Shown piece by piece: positions 24,084 through 36,000 of a stretch of DNA of 64,000 nucleotides. Made by a program: the position numbers and the translations under genes. Numbering within the stretch: position 1 is the first letter of the stretch; each line of letters starts with the position of its first letter. The DNA is from Elysia chlorotica (Eukaryota > Mollusca > Gastropoda > Plakobranchidae): NCBI GenBank assembly GCA_003991915.1, contig RQTK01000030.1:609630-673629 (forward strand). The letters are read 5' to 3'. The notes below the pieces were generated by a model. It saw only the letters and a program-made list of their open reading frames with translations, was not told where the DNA came from and searched no databases.

Positions 24084-24472
24084 CTGCTGCTCGTCCTTGA
24101 CCTCTGGCGCAGCGTGGAATCTGGGCCAAGGTCGTCGGTAGGTCAAGGGGTCAAAAGAGGGCGGAGTTTGGTTGACTCGGTGTCAATGACGAATTTGACT
24201 AAAACTGTTAGTCTTTGGTAAGCTAAAACAAAGTTAATTTTGTCTATGTGTTTCTATGCTGGTGTCCCATCAAATCGACTGACATCGGACTCGTTTCTCT
24301 ACATAAGGGTGATGCCCAAGTGCACCTTTATTTCACTGTAGATAGAAAATAAAATCAAAGTTAATGAAATAGTAAATCAAGAAGCGAAAATTTAGTCGCA
24401 CATGTATAATGTTTGTTTGTTTTGTTAGTTTTGTTTTTATAACAGAAAGAGTGGAAGAGGGAGGGAGAGAAC
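24084..24472 (-). other. Possible Pitx 5' UTR and proximal sequence
   Basis: The frame of the 5' exon remains open without an ATG for about 60 nt upstream of the chosen start. Whether this is 5' UTR or an exon edge (there is an AG at CCTTGGCCCAG) cannot be settled. No convincing TATA box seen. Confidence 0.35.
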
Positions 24473-25418
24473 GAGAGAGAGAGAGAGATAGAGAAAGAGA
24501 GAGGGATAAAGAGAGAGAGAGAGNNNNNNNNNNNNNNNNNNNNNNNNNNNNNNNNNNNNNNNNNNNNNNNNNNNNNNNNNNNNNNNNNNNNNNNNNNNNN
24601 NNNNNNNNNNNNNNNNNNNNNNNNNNNNNNNNNNNNNNNNNNNNNNNNNNNNNNNNNNNNNNNNNNNNNNNNNNNNNNNNNNNNNNNNNNNNNNNNNNNN
24701 NNNNNNNNNNNNNNNNNNNNNNNNNNNNNNNNNNNNNNNNNNNNNNNNNNNNNNNNNNNNNNNNNNNNNNNNNNNNNNNNNNNNNNNNNNNNNNNNNNNN
24801 NNNNNNNNNNNNNNNNNNNNNNNNNNNNNNNNNNNNNNNNNNNNNNNNNNNNNNNNNNNNNNNNNNNNNNNNNNNNNNNNNNNNNNNNNNNNNNNNNNNN
24901 NNNNNNNNNNNNNNNNNNNNNNNNNNNNNNNNNNNNNNNNNNNNNNNNNNNNNNNNNNNNNNNNNNNNNNNNNNNNNNNNNNNNNNNNNNNNNNNNNNNN
25001 NNNNNNNNNNNNNNNNNNNNNNNNNNNNNNNNNNNNNNNNNNNNNNNNNNNNNNNNNNNNNNNNNNNNNNNNNNNNNNNNNNNNNNNNNNNNNNNNNNNN
25101 NNNNNNNNNNNNNNNNNNNNNNNNNNNNNNNNNNNNNNNNNNNNNNNNNNNNNNNNNNNNNNNNNNNNNNNNNNNNNNNNNNNNNNNNNNNNNNNNNNNN
25201 NNNNNNNNNNNNNNNNNNNNNNNNNNNNNNNNNNNNNNNNNNNNNNNNNNNNNNNNNNNNNNNNNNNNNNNNNNNNNNNNNNNNNNNNNNNNNNNNNNNN
25301 NNNNNNNNNNNNNNNNNNNNNNNNNNNNNNNNNNNNNNNNNNNNNAACAACAACAGCAACAACAACAACAGCAACAACAACAACCACAACACAACAACAA
25401 CAACAACAACAACAATAA
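24473..25418. repeat. (GA)n, 822-base gap, (CAA)n
   Basis: A GA tract reaches the gap (24524-25345), and CAA/CAG-type repeats continue from 25346 to about 25415. Both gap edges are microsatellite, so the missing sequence is probably repetitive at least in part. Confidence 0.95.
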
Positions 25419-26414
25419 CAACCAACGGAGATTTCTACCCGAAAATGAAGTTTCAAATGATTGTATCTTTAAAAAACAACAACAACAACAAAACCTAGCT
25501 TATAACCTGCAGTGAAACGTCAGTAAAATGTTATAGATATGCGAACCTTACCTAAAATATCAGATTGTTGGTTGAAATAGATAACTTTGCCCCTCAAAAT
25601 ATCTATGTTTTTTTGTTGTTGTTTTTTTTTTTGCTTTTGCTGATACGCATGGTAGCGTTATTTATTATTTTTAAAGTGTGTCTGTTTTTATTACAAGTTT
25701 GTATGAATAATATTATAGTATTACAATGAAATTGACACCACTGTGTGCTCAAAACTGTTTCAAAGTGTGAAGAAAAAAAAAGACTGTAACACAAAATTTA
25801 AGAGATTTTATATTCATATCATTGATGTTTTTTTTTGTTTTTCACTTAAAAAAAAAAAAAAACGAGCACGAAATTCGATACACCCTTCCCATTCACAACC
25901 ACACACAACAATCTCTCTGAAACTGCCATTTGTGCAGCTTTAATTGCTGTGTATTGTATCTGTATCAAAAATATTCTTAGTTATCTGAGAGTGCATCGTT
26001 CTATGCTGTGCCAAGTTGCCTCGGCCTACAGTTCTCTAAAAACAAAGTCAGAACCAGCCTTTGTTACTTCCACGCTGCCATTTTAGAATTATTTTACTGT
26101 ATATTAAATTTCCGCTCCAATGAAGGTAGGGTGTCATCGAAATATTTATCTATAAGATCATCGCAATAAAAACGAGTTTAACTGTTGGGTTTTTGACACG
26201 ATGATGCAGCGTTCAAATAAACACCGAAAACGATTGAATCGTATTGGGCACACTGAGCTAGTGGTATGTTATACTACCATTAATAATGCAGTCGTCTTTT
26301 TAAAACAACTACCTGAAAACTGCGTATATCTTTAGAGCAACTGATAGGTTTGGAATTTTGAGTGATTTAACAATATTGCTTTTTCCTGGGGAGAGGAGGG
26401 GAGAGAAAGAGAGC

Positions 26415-26470
<56 letters not shown>

Positions 26471-26834
26471 GAGAGCGAGAGAGATTGATAAAATCAAATC
26501 AATTTGAACTTAACCATGAACTAAGCGTATGGCGCGTGTATGTTCGTGTATTTTCAATGAATAACATTACAGCGGTTAATTTGCTACCAGTCCGAGGCTA
26601 TCTGGTATTCTCGTACCAGTCCTATCATGGCGTGTTGGTGATCTGGCACTCTCCTGTCTCAATGAATGCTCGCTTGTTTTGGAGGCCATTATCAAAATAG
26701 GAAGATAAAATTATAGAACTGTACGGAAATAATGTTGTTTTGTGTCTCTGTTTGGGATACCTCAGGCCAACCGAGGAAACCTTTAACCCAGATGGAGAAA
26801 ATCAAATGAATAGGCTTTAATGGGTGGAAGGAAT

Positions 26835-26945
26835 TCAGACAGCTCATTCGCTTGAGCTCTGGGCTAGTGATAAAAAGCTCCGATGTTCGAATCTCACCTG
26901 GTGCCTCTCCCATGCCCCCATTTGGGAGGAATCCTAGAGGAGGGA
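26835..26945 (+). mobile_element. tRNA-derived SINE fragment
   Basis: An A-box-like CAGCTCATTCGCTTGAGC and a B-box-like TGTTCGAATCTCACCTGG in tRNA-like order, followed by a CATGCCCCCATTTGGGAGGA segment. The core is not clearly the same family as the 60836 copy. Confidence 0.45.
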
Positions 26946-27052
26946 AAACTAATAAACATTATGTTTGTTTTACTGTTGGTTTTAAAGAGTGAATGCAAAA
27001 AAATTGAATACGTGTAATGAAAATACATAAACATAAACATACTTATTAGAGA

Positions 27053-27098
<46 letters not shown>

Positions 27099-27582
27099 GA
27101 GAGAAGAGAGAACGGGGTTTATCCTGTACGACAGCGGTCTATTTTGGTGACATGGCCTTATTAATATGCAGGTCTAGAGTCCATCTCATATTGACCTGAT
27201 CAGTTACAATGGACTTACAGCAAACAGACCATTCTAGGCTTTGAATTATGCGCGAGAAATAGCTCTGGGTCCTGATACAGATCCATTGCTTACTTTTTTT
27301 ATTTTTAGAAAGTGGATCGAAACATTGTTTATGACTTGCGATAGAATCCCAAACTTGTACATGCGATATTTTATTGATTCTTAGCAGCTAGGATCATTAT
27401 ATGCCTGTATCTACAAACCAGGCTCGGTTTTGTTCCCATCGAACAATCATAAATATCGCGGTGCAAATTTAGCAAAGCTACGGTTTTCTTTTTTTGCCAC
27501 AGATTTAGCAAATAAATTTCTGAATAATTTCCTATTACCCTAAGCTTCTTTTAAAAATCAGTGCTAGTTACACTATACTGAT

Positions 27583-27665
27583 ATTTCTGGGAGCACCAGC
27601 TAAGATTCGACCCCAACACGTTTTGCTTAAAAATCCAGAGCGCCACCCACTGAGCTAAATAATAC
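27583..27665 (-). mobile_element. tRNA-Lys-like SINE head fragment
   Basis: The minus strand reads TTAGCTCAGTGGGTGGCGCT (A-box region), a loop with TTTTTAA at the anticodon position (TTT), and GGGGTCGAATC (B box). Stem pairing is imperfect, so I treat it as a retroposed fragment rather than a functional tRNA. Confidence 0.5.
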
Positions 27666-28739
27666 ACTGGTGTAATTTTCACAGTTTACACAATTATTTG
27701 AATGTTTGAAATGTTTTTACTTTGAGTATGTTCCTAGTCTGATAAATTATGTTCCGCTGTGAAACTATAGGATCCGCTGTCAATATTTTAAAATAATGTA
27801 TTCAAGCAGTAATTGGATACAATATTTTCCAAGCCTTTGAAGAATTAGAGAGAATGTTAAATGGTTTCGATTAGTCTTGGGTTTCAGGCATCTAACCCAA
27901 AAAAATATGAATGGAAAGGGGCAGGTCTTAGATAAGTTTATGGTGAGTCACTACTTTAACTGGGGTAGGGGGGGGGGGAGAGGGAGAGGAAGAGGGGATA
28001 ATGAGAGGGATGTAGAGAGTGAAAGAGATAGAGAGAAGGGGAGAGAGAGAGAGGGGGGGAGACAGAAAGGGAGATAGACAGGATGAGAGAGAGGGGAGAT
28101 TAACAATATTGTCCATCATGCACCATAAAAAAATGTTTCAAGTTTATTAGAACGCAAGTTGTGATCGTAAAGGAAATAAGGAACAAATGCTGTTAGTAAT
28201 GGATTGCAACTATCCAGTTTATAAGCAGATTTGCTGAACAGGTAAGTAAATAAATTTAGAAATAACACAAGAATAGAAATGGCAGACTTGAGGAACGTTT
28301 TAATCACTAATATTGAAAATTTGAAGGTGTTTTGTTTTTGTTTTCCATAGCAACCACCCCCTAAAAATCCCTAATAAAAATTTAATTATTGTTATTCCAG
28401 TACATTCATTTATTTTTATTTTCAACTATTTAGGATTATCATAAACATTTTGATTAATTAGTAACGAGGGCCAAACTTATAATTATGTGAGTTTCTTTTG
28501 GTCCTTTTTATTTTTTTTTCATAATCATCTTTCCCTTCATTAAAATTCCACATTTTCCTTTTAGAATCTCTTTACGATTAATACTTGTAAATGTTGTGTT
28601 CTTTGGTGTAACATTGCATACTTCATCGTTCTTTTGGTTTTTTTTCCTCTTATCTTATTAAAGTATGTCCAATTTATCGATCATTTAGCCTGCCTGGCTG
28701 TATGTTTTTCAAGATGCTTCTTTTCCCTGTATTTGCCAC

Positions 28740-28741
28740 GC

Positions 28742-28778
<37 letters not shown>

Positions 28779-29059
28779 CTCTATCTCTATCTATCTATCT
28801 CTATCTATGTCTCTCTCAATATCTATCTATCTTTCTAATTATCTCTCTCTCCCTCTCTCTCTCTCCTTCTCTCACTCAGCCTTTCTATCCAACTCTATAT
28901 ATTCTATCACTCCCATTCCCATTCCATCAGAATTGATATTAAGCTTACTATTCTAAGGCCACTCTACTGTTGCGAACATTATCATTGTTATTGTATGCTG
29001 CATGTACATGACTGTATGGGACAGGACCAAACAGTGATCCCCTCCCCTCTCTCTATCTC

Positions 29060-29126
<67 letters not shown>
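28740..29126. repeat. Two (CT)n tracts with shared flank
   Basis: CT/TATC-rich tract 28740-28876 and CT tract 29049-29126. The word GTATGGGACAGGACCAAACAGTGAT occurs on both sides of the second tract (29013 and 29127), so the tract is bracketed by a direct repeat of about 25 bp. Confidence 0.9.
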
Positions 29127-29129
<3 letters not shown>

Positions 29130-30879
29130 TGGGACAGGACCAAACAGTGATAGATCTACAGACTGAGATCAAACCGACCTGTTGAATTTTCTGTGAACTC
29201 ACCACCCTGTCGTGGCACAGTAACCCTCTGGGTTCATGGTAAAATGTCAGCCCGCCCCGCTTCCATATTATACCTTACGGCTTTCTATGATCAGAGATCT
29301 CCCATCACTACAATTTAATTAATATCAATTCATTCTTGTCCTTGATTTATTTTCCAAGCGTTTCGTTTTTCATAGTAGGAAAAAAAGGAAGAAAAAAGTA
29401 CCCTGGGGTACGAGAGATTATTTTACCTATCTAATGGATTGCATTATGTAGCTGTAGATCTATCATAATCGAGGCCTTGAAAATAGATGAATGAATTATT
29501 AAAATTTGTTTGCACTAATTACAGCACTGCTTCTCATTTTATCACAATAGTGACCTGCAATGAAATTTAGTTTAAAAAAAAAAAATTTTTTCCTCACAAG
29601 CGCTAAATGGTGTAAAAAAAAAAAACAAGTATTTGAAGAAAGGAATACTATTATAGTGATACATTTTTATCGAATGTATTTTTTAATTCAATAAAAAAAT
29701 AACTTTATTATAAAATGTTTTCTATGTTACTCTAGTTTTCTTTATATGTATAACATTGCAATGGTGTACTTTTGTTTTTCAAATTACAAAATTACAAAAT
29801 TTATTAATATTTGAAAGAAAATGAGGATTCAAAACTTCATGATGCCTTTAACAATATTAGTATAGAATATTTAAAATCATAAAGTCAGTGCTGAAGATAG
29901 TTAAATAATTGCCCTAAAAAAATATTTTCGTAAAGCAGCTTATCAGCGGTACAGTATAAATTGATAAAGCGCTTAGAATCGGCAGCTTTGTTATTTTGTG
30001 TATACAACATAACACTGAAATCCAATGTTATTCCACACTTTTGACTGACTTTACCCCCCTTTTTAAATCTTTCTTTGATCTCTCTATAATGATATCCCCA
30101 AGACTCCTATAAGGGGAACATTTTGTAGCAATTTCATTAAACGAAAATGCAAACTTCGCTACTCGTTATAAAAGTATAGATCTAATTGTTAACCTTTAGG
30201 TTAGTTGTTCAGAATTATGAATATTAATTTAATATTACAAAACATATTATGGGACCTAGCGATTTCTGAAAATATATTTTTTTTTTATTATTTTATGGGC
30301 GAAATTCATTAATATTCATGATTCTCTTTTGGTTTCTTTTATGTTTCTCCTTAGTTTTTCAATAGGTCTAATGCTTTGAAAGTATTTGTAATTATAAACT
30401 TTTAGTGCGTTTCTTATAATGTAAAAGCTTTTACTTGATGGTGGTACACTTTTAGTAAATATTATTCTTTATTTGCATACCTATCTGCGATCCATCTGAT
30501 TCCCATCTACAATGTTCTTATGGCAGTGATAACTAACAAATTCATTCAGAACTGGGGCTCATTGAATGTTTTGATGGTTTTCGCGGGTCAGATCAGAACT
30601 AATGGAACGGTACAAGTACAGCAGGATCAGCCGTAAGCGCGAAAAGTTAAGCGGATAAATAACCAATTACGAACAAGGATGCGCACACACTGAAAACATA
30701 GCACATCAATGGTTCTATAATTCTTATACCTTTGATAAATCTAAACCCAAGGGTACCAAATTTCAGGGTATAAATTAGTGGATTACCCTTAACACATTGC
30801 ATTATGAATCGCATAAATTAGGACATCTAAGGCTAGACTAAGCATCACTAAGAGCTAGGTCTAGAATTTCACGGCTGAA

Positions 30880-31115
30880 TGGATTTCGCTGACTGTCCTG
30901 GAGTGCCCACCCTGATTATACATGTACAGGTGACTCAACCGCTCATCAATGAACTAGCCCCAGGCTCAGCTCTCATCTCTCTTTGTGTGGGTTCTCAATG
31001 TGATTGTCTGGGGCATTACATTCCACAGACAGTATGAACATTCTGGAGACATTGTCATCTTTTCGCATAGCTGGATACGTTAATTTGAAGCCTAATTGCA
31101 TTACGGGCTGAATGG
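30880..31115. promoter_or_regulatory. Candidate conserved regulatory block upstream of Pitx
   Basis: A repeat-free, balanced-composition block with homeodomain-type cores (CTAATTGCATTACG, 31092-31105), Smad-like CAGAC/GTCTGG words and ATTCCACA, one mismatch from a FoxH1-type AATCCACA. Nodal-responsive Pitx2 enhancers use FoxH1 and Smad sites (family knowledge), but short motifs occur by chance. Inference only. Confidence 0.2.
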
Positions 31116-33114
31116 AGAATATTAATAATAATAAACCGCGTCAGAAATTTGAGAGTGTACAGGTGTACTTTTACATATTTTTTGAAAGATCTGGTTTCGC
31201 CTGTGGAATTTATAACTGATATGTTTCAGAGATTAGTGAACCCAGACTCAAGGGTAAGTGCAATAATATTATGGAGAAACTGACCAGTCAGACCGCATCC
31301 ATTGACAGGACATTACATTGACCAGTGGCTAGTCTTCTGTCCATTCACAAGCTGGGACATGTTTAATCGAGGTGGACTGAAAACCAACTAGACTTATCTC
31401 CATTTGTACTTTTTACCAAGCACGACTAATATCTCAAAAGTCTTTTAGATCTATGCCTACAAAGCCCAATGCTCTTGAAAAATCATAGACACAAACGAGA
31501 AACCCTGCATCGTCACTGCGTTTAAAGCTACTAACATACTTTTAAAACGATAGCGTAGTTTATTTTTCTCCGTGTGATCAAAAGTGGAGATAGAGAAATA
31601 CATGTACAATGATACAATTACAATGACATGTAGTTAATATTCAGCCCACGGTTGTTATCATTTTGTGGGTGGGTCTCAGTCGAAAAAGACATACATAACA
31701 GTGTGTACCTGTATCTCGGACAGGAAACCATGATTGAAGTTGAATGTTCAAGAAATATCTTAGTAAGTTTACAAGCTAAAAATTTTCAAGGATCGATCTA
31801 CATGTACAGTTTTTTTTTATCACTTGGGGCGCTAATTTGTGCACAAAAACAATATCCTACATACAACACTCAAAGTTATTCTTTCACTTCCCAGCATAGG
31901 CATACATTATGATCTAGTATAGTTTCATGTTTGATTGATTAAAAAAAATACTTTTATTTAAATTTTGATCTTTAACCCTTTGTCTTAATATGCAGGCGTT
32001 AAGGGGCTGGGCCGAAAGATCTAGAAAGTTCATTTCCGATTTGAATAAAAATTGAAAGAAGCGTTGTGTGTGTTCCGGATGACAAAAGACGTAGATCTAT
32101 AGACTCGTGATTCTAGATCTAGATCTACGTAGGCCTACGTTTCGTGACTGCGTTACTTTGGAATAAACCAGACTAGATCTAGCTTAGAGTTTCCATCTGA
32201 TACCTTTTATACTTTGAAATAAAAAAAAAATAAAAGAATAAAATTAATAAAGTTCTGCCTAACTTGAAATCACCAAACGTAATGAAATTTTATAGTTTAT
32301 TGTAAATATAAAAGACATTTTTGTTGTTGTCAATATTCATCATTTTACAACTAATACTTTGAATATTATTTTACCTTACCTATTTTGTCGTTGAAGGTAA
32401 AATTGGAGATGCCAGTTCCTCGTTGCTGATGTTGAAAATAATAGTCCCAAATAGAGCGATGTTAGACTTTCTAAGTTGAAAAGAAGAAATCGTTTTTAAC
32501 AAATGTTTCAACAGATTCGCTTCCAGTCTAAGAAGATATGTCCGTGTCGGTATTGCTGGACAACTTGAAAACTGGGGACACGAAGTTGGACTGTCACCAC
32601 GAACAGAAGTACAGCTGCACTGGTCTACAGTGGTCTGTCCGAGTCTCACACAAGTCCAGTCACTGGTCACTCTGTAACTCTGTAAGTCCTGGGATCCGAG
32701 TCTATGTAGATCTAGGTCTAGATTTCTAGATCTAGTCCAGGGCAGAATCCAGTACCTTCCGGTGATCACTGTCCAAGTCTCGATACTAGGCCTAAACCAA
32801 ACCAAAGAGCAACGCTGTGTGAAGGAAGGGCTAGATCTAGAGGTTTTATGGCTGAGTCCTAGGGCTGATCGCGGAAAAGCTAAGAGCTTTGCAATGCTGC
32901 TGTAAGTTGCAGGCGTCCCAGATTTGCTACAGTAGTAGTGGTCGCTGCTGCAGTTCTTGCATCAATGTTTACCATCGTGTGAGCTGCGGGATTTACAGGC
33001 GGTATCGCACACTGGCGGCTGGTGGGAACAGGGCGGCTCGACTGCCGGATCGGGAGCTGTAACTGGGGGCTAGGCCTTCGCTTGCCGCTTGTCAGACAGA
33101 CAGCACGGGATAGA

Positions 33115-33134
33115 GGGGGGGGGGGGGGGGGGGG
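33115..33134 (+). repeat. Run of 20 G
   Basis: Twenty consecutive guanines, within a purine-rich stretch (33110-33300) that contains AGTAGAGATAG direct repeats. It has strong G-quadruplex potential. Confidence 0.9.
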
Positions 33135-33359
33135 CAAATACACAGTAGAGATAGAGGAGAAGGGAAGGGACAGATACTCAGTAGAGATAGGGGAGGGGAG
33201 CAAGACAGCTTCACAGCACAGACTCTAGGAGGGTAGGGGTGGAGTGAGGAAGGGAGGCGACAGAGAGATACAAACACAAGGGAGAGGGGAGGGCGAGGCT
33301 GTAAAGCCCACTAAAACTATAGGAGAGATAACAAGACTAAGCAAGCCGCAGGAGTTGTA

Positions 33360-33665
33360 TTGGCTGCGACAACTGCTCTGCGCTAGTTGGCATGGTGGGC
33401 CAAAGCAAGGCGGAGCCCGCGACAGTCTAGCGGTCTACACTTGAGGCCTTATCTGATTACGCGTCCTGAAGTGAAGGAAGAGAGGAGGAGAGGCAAGTCA
33501 GTGCCGCCGGCTGGAGGCGAGGGAGGGGCCCATAGGCCGCGCTGCTGTCACGCGGCCACGGGAAGGGGCGGGGGGCGGTGCCAAACACTGCCGCGGGCTG
33601 ACTGGCGAGCTAGGCCGTCACACTGTGGCCCCTCCCCTCTACCTCGCCCCGCCCGCAACCATTTT
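33360..33665. promoter_or_regulatory. CpG-rich promoter-like block between Pitx and the fucosyltransferase
   Basis: The only extended GC- and CpG-rich non-repeat block outside the coding exons. It contains GC boxes (GGGGCGGGGGGCGG near 33565, CCCCGCCC near 33645) and an inverted CCAAT box (ATTGGCTG near 33359). It lies 9.3 kb upstream of the Pitx 5' exon and 16 kb upstream of the fucosyltransferase start. It may be a distal Pitx promoter or untranslated first exon; direction is not evident. Confidence 0.35.
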
Positions 33666-33669
33666 CAAT

Positions 33670-34450
33670 AATTCTCAAATCGTCAAAGGCCCGTTAATTT
33701 TGAGGCGAGTACCCAAACCTTTGACTCGTTTCTCGCAAGCTCGTGAGCAAACTGATAGAATTATAGAAGTGTTAAGAATTTTTCTGTACGTTCTTCTCCG
33801 TTCACACACTCACCCTCTGTTTCGCCTCTCAATTAATATACTCGCACACATACACACACTAAAACAAACTGCCCAAGAATTATTTTAGTTTTTATGTATC
33901 AACATTAATAACACACTAACATGCAAACAAACACACAGAGCCTATCACACTAGTCGATCGTAGATTGTAGTCTATATAGTACGGGGTGTCACCAACCCAC
34001 TGGACATGACACAGACTTGAGATCAGGTTAAGGTGTGCAGTGGACACAACCACTGACCAATTGAGGTCGATATATAGAGATAGAGACTGAAACCTACAGG
34101 ATTTTCCGACAAGGAGGGCTAGTAGTGTCCAAACATTTTTTTCTATATAGAAATGGACCAGGGTAAGTCTCAAATTCATGCCTGGAGAATATAAACAGTG
34201 GCTGCAGTGAAAACACAGGAGAAAATATCACTCCTTCACATAGACAGCAATGGTTTGAGAGAGAAAAGACTGGCCAACTAGTCTTGTGTATTGGCGATCG
34301 AACACCACACAAATAGGTTAGCTACAGAACAGCTGCTACATTGGAGTGATATATATGTAGTGGGGACAGACAGGACAGCTCCAGCACTGCCATGCGACAC
34401 ATAGATACCACAGGAAACATACAGGACAGATATAAACAGACAAACAGGCA
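33670..34450. other. Intergenic sequence, nothing recognised
   Basis: No gene or clear repeat, apart from GGACAGACAGGACAGCT near 34363, which foreshadows the adjoining 46-bp satellite. Confidence 0.5.
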
Positions 34451-34453
34451 GGG

Positions 34454-35020
34454 AAAACAGACAAGATTCCTACATAACTGATACACTGAGACAGTATGGA
34501 AAACAGACAGGACAGCTACATAACTGATACTCTGAGACAGTATGGAAAACAGACAGGACAGCTACATAACTGATAGACTGAGACAGTATGGAAAACAGAC
34601 AGGACAGCTACAGTAACCTTTCATGATAGCTACCAAAAAGACACCATGGGATGAGAAACAGACAGGCTACTGTTTTTCATGCAGATAATACATTGTTTAA
34701 ATTCTGCGAATATCTTGTATGTCTCCCTAGACGCTTAGCCCAACGTGATTGGATTGGAGAAAATAAAGCGAAAGAAAGGCTCTTGACTGACATGTACAGA
34801 CTGATGATCTTTTGAATTTCAACTCACTCCTGTAAGATAATCTACCCATGTTATTGTTTTGATAGACCTCAGAGATTGAAATTAGACCAATCAGAGTTGA
34901 CGTTTATATTGATTTTATAGTAAAAAACGGTATCATTTTGCAAAGGATACAGGGCAGTTGCTTCTATGCATAATGTTTTTCAATGTTATGTACATCTCAA
35001 CATAATCCTGCTTTTTATCT
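34454..35020. mobile_element. Composite dispersed element, copy A (46-bp satellite plus unique body)
   Basis: About three units of a 46-bp repeat (ACAGACAGGACAGCTACATA... ending GACAGTATGGAA), then a ~400-bp body running to ...CATAATCCTGCTTTTTATCT, then a (CTAC)n/(TATC)n tract. The same repeat plus the same body occurs at 53024-53749. The arrangement of tandem repeats, unique body and tetranucleotide tail recalls non-autonomous Helitron-like elements in molluscs. Class not proven, no coding capacity seen. Confidence 0.6.
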
Positions 35021-35115
35021 ACCTACCTACCTACCTACCTACCTACCTACCTACCTACCTACCTACCTATCTACCTACCTACCTACCTACCTACCTATCT
35101 ATCTATCTATTTATC

Positions 35116-35146
<31 letters not shown>

Positions 35147-35200
35147 CTATATGTCTATCTATCTCTATCTATCTATCTATCTATCTATCTACCTATCTTT
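35018..35200. repeat. (CTAC)n then (TATC)n microsatellite
   Basis: CTAC repeats to about 35095 followed by TATC/TATT repeats to about 35197; the tail of composite element copy A. Confidence 0.95.
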
Positions 35201-36000
35201 CATACAATCATAATATGTTATATATTATAGCTACCTACTATTTAATTGTTGGCACCTCAGAGAAATCCAAAACAGTCTTTATTCTCTCACAATAATTTTG
35301 ACTCACTTCTCTAAGTTGAATCAATATGGTTCATGTATAATTTAAACAGCCCATGGCTAAAATATTCAATTACTTTTTCGGCTGCTTGTGTAATTCTTTA
35401 GAATCACAGCCAATCAATAATACTTCTTTCAATATGCCACTGGATAATCTGTCTTCAACAGTTGCTGTTTTTTTCTTTCTTTCTTTTTATTTCTAGTATA
35501 GCGTTTTGCGCTTTCAAGTCTTTACTTGAACATTATATGGAAGATCTTATAATTGTATTGGATATATTAATTCCTCTTTTAAAAACAATTTTTTTCACTT
35601 TTGTAATGATATGATTACCGCCATACAGACGTTTCGTAGTTTAAAAAAAAAAACAGAAAAGAAAAGAAAAGACCCCAAAAACGCCAGAAACGTGAAGAGA
35701 AGAATCAGGTTCAGAGCATAATCGATTATTAAAACTTCAGAACTGCAAGTACACACTACAATCTTTTTGGAGCCTGTACACATGTTTCACCTCAGACATC
35801 ACAAAGCAAGGTTTCATTCATGCGCACACATTCATTCAAAAACATTTTTAAAAAATAAAAAAAAATGAAAAACCACCCAAACGAAAACAGAAAAACGAGG
35901 ATAAGAGCAATAAACGACTTTCACGAAACAACCACCTGAGATCTTCAAGTATTTGAAATCTACATCAGCTCACATATCCGACAAAAGGTTTCATTTATTC
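35200..36000. other. Intergenic AT-rich sequence, nothing recognised
   Basis: No gene, SINE or tandem repeat seen apart from A- and T-rich runs. Confidence 0.5.

Larger units (their letters stand above)
25419..32879. other. Region upstream of Pitx, no gene recognised
   Basis: AT-rich sequence with GA/CT tracts at 26396-26486, 27051-27108, 27968-28095, 28740-28876 and 29049-29126, and two tRNA-like SINE fragments. There are low-repeat blocks near 26560-26690, 27120-27270 and 30880-31110. None of the open frames resembles a known family. Confidence 0.6.

Noticed and set aside
32380-32805. 141-residue minus-strand open frame upstream of Pitx
   Set aside because: No similarity recognised, no splice or start context; kept as noncoding.
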